Below, in pieces: positions 25,290 to 25,861 of a stretch of DNA of 25,861 bases; position 1 is the first letter of the stretch, and each line of letters opens with the position of its first letter. Source of the stretch: a virus; the IMG/VR virus record IMGVR_UViG_3300049491_000008, positions 1 to 25,861 of that record; one strand, written 5' to 3'. The notes beneath the pieces were generated by a model, which was not told the origin of the DNA, made no database searches, and saw only the letters and a program-made list of their open reading frames with translations. Position numbers and translations under genes: made by a program.

Positions 25290-25724
25290 ATGGCAGCTAA
25301 CACAGCACCGATCTACAGCATATCTGGAGATCAATCGAACAACGGTACTACGGGTATGAACGCCCTGATTACCGCAGCAGCGGCAGATTATACTGGTGCC
25401 GGTGCTAACAACTCTCTCGTTTTTACAGCTGACAGCACTAACGGTTCTTTTGTAGAACGGTTGCGTTTCAAAGCTGGTGGTACTAACGTAGCCGCTGTTA
25501 TGAGGATCTACCTCAACAACGGGTCTACCAACGCTACTGCAACGAACAATGTGTTCTATGGAGAGATTTCTCTTCCTGCTACTACAGCGTCTACGACAGC
25601 CGCAACAGTAGAAGTTGATTACCCAATGGGCTTCGCAATGAAGGCCGGTTGGCGTATCTACGTCGGGCTTGGTGCAGCAGTGGCTGCTGGCTGGGTATGC
25701 ACTCCTATCGCCGGTAAGTACTAA
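25290..25724 (+). CDS. fibre-associated small virion protein
   Basis: This 144-residue protein starts MAANTAPIYS and shows a beta-sandwich pattern: LITAAAADYTGAGANNSLVF, VERLRFKAGGTNVAAVMRIY (residues about 55-74), NNGS, EISLPATT, AGWRIYVGLG and a final AGKY. I know this layout from widespread small proteins encoded beside phage tail-fibre genes, usually annotated as structural or unknown. It may cap or decorate the collagen-like fibre. It starts 1 nt after the fibre stop with no clear ribosome site, so translation is probably coupled. Confidence 0.72.
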   Translation: MAANTAPIYSISGDQSNNGTTGMNALITAAAADYTGAGANNSLVFTADSTNGSFVERLRFKAGGTNVAAVMRIYLNNGSTNATATNNVFYGEISLPATTASTTAATVEVDYPMGFAMKAGWRIYVGLGAAVAAGWVCTPIAGKY

Positions 25725-25725
25725 A

Positions 25726-25861
25726 ATGCTGTACGGTACTAAGGCTGATACTTTACACATGCCATTTAGCTCCAGAGCTGATGTGCAGATATTCAATCGA
25801 CCAAGTACCGCTAACAACCTTCAAGCCTATACTTGGATTAAACCAAGGGGTGTAACTAACG
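25726..25861 (+). CDS. partial tail protein, 5' end only
   Basis: An ATG one base after the previous stop opens a frame that stays open to the window edge (45 codons). It reads MLYGTKADTLHMPF, then QAYTWIKPRGVTN at the edge. The WxKPxG(A/V) signature is typical of phage tail proteins in which it is followed by a Gly-rich shaft or tip, so this is probably another fibre or tip protein of the same cluster. The product is cut by the window, so its length and C terminus are unknown. Confidence 0.6.
   Translation, partial: MLYGTKADTLHMPFSSRADVQIFNRPSTANNLQAYTWIKPRGVTN

Overview
The window is a continuous stretch of a tailed double-stranded DNA phage genome, holding the virion morphogenesis module of a short-tailed (podovirus-type) phage. 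All 21 genes I support lie on the + strand. They are packed with gaps of a few bases, 1-nt TAATG overlaps or 4-nt ATGA overlaps, so the block is probably transcribed as one or a few long late operons. I see no integrase, tRNA, insertion sequence, CRISPR array, lysis gene or replication gene. The muralytic ejection protein and the T7-type tail parts point to a Gram-negative host. The capsid genes use C-ending codons almost exclusively (19 of 19 Asn codons in the major capsid gene are AAC), which hints at a host of higher G+C than the phage. This is inference, and I cannot name the species.

Region 1-280 is an AT-rich leader without a gene. It has two perfect palindromes, a TATAAT box and two pairs of 10-bp tandem repeats. 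Region 281-4966 is a first adhesion cluster: a short fibre/adaptor protein with the T7-type fibre anchor motif, a large adhesin with three concanavalin-like (LamG) repeats, two unrecognised small proteins, and a short fibre with a gp53-type C-terminal domain. Region 4966-8904 carries the packaging motor: small terminase, large terminase and portal. Region 8876-12012 builds the head: a small helical protein, scaffold, major capsid protein, a probable decoration protein, a UUCG-loop hairpin, and a head-fibre-like HEPK protein. Region 12012-15455 builds the tail tube: T7 gp11-like adaptor, an unrecognised acidic protein, and T7 gp12-like nozzle.

Region 15455-23444 is a T7-like ejection (internal core) cassette: a GNAT-like gp13 counterpart, a gp14-like membrane/coiled-coil protein, a 1504-residue ejection protein, and an 863-865-residue ejection protein ending in a lytic transglycosylase domain. 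Region 23447-25861 starts a second fibre cluster: a collagen-like repeat fibre, a small fibre-associated protein, and the first 45 codons of another tail protein that runs off the window.

Together these genes package DNA into the capsid, build a short tail with several different receptor-binding proteins, and supply the proteins that drill and line the envelope channel at infection. The layout is conventional for podoviruses. The more unusual points are the peptide repeats carried by heavily recoded DNA, the triple-LamG adhesin separated from its likely anchor, the transglycosylase domain on the second large ejection protein rather than at the N terminus of the gp16-like one, the capsid codon island, and the repeat-rich leader.
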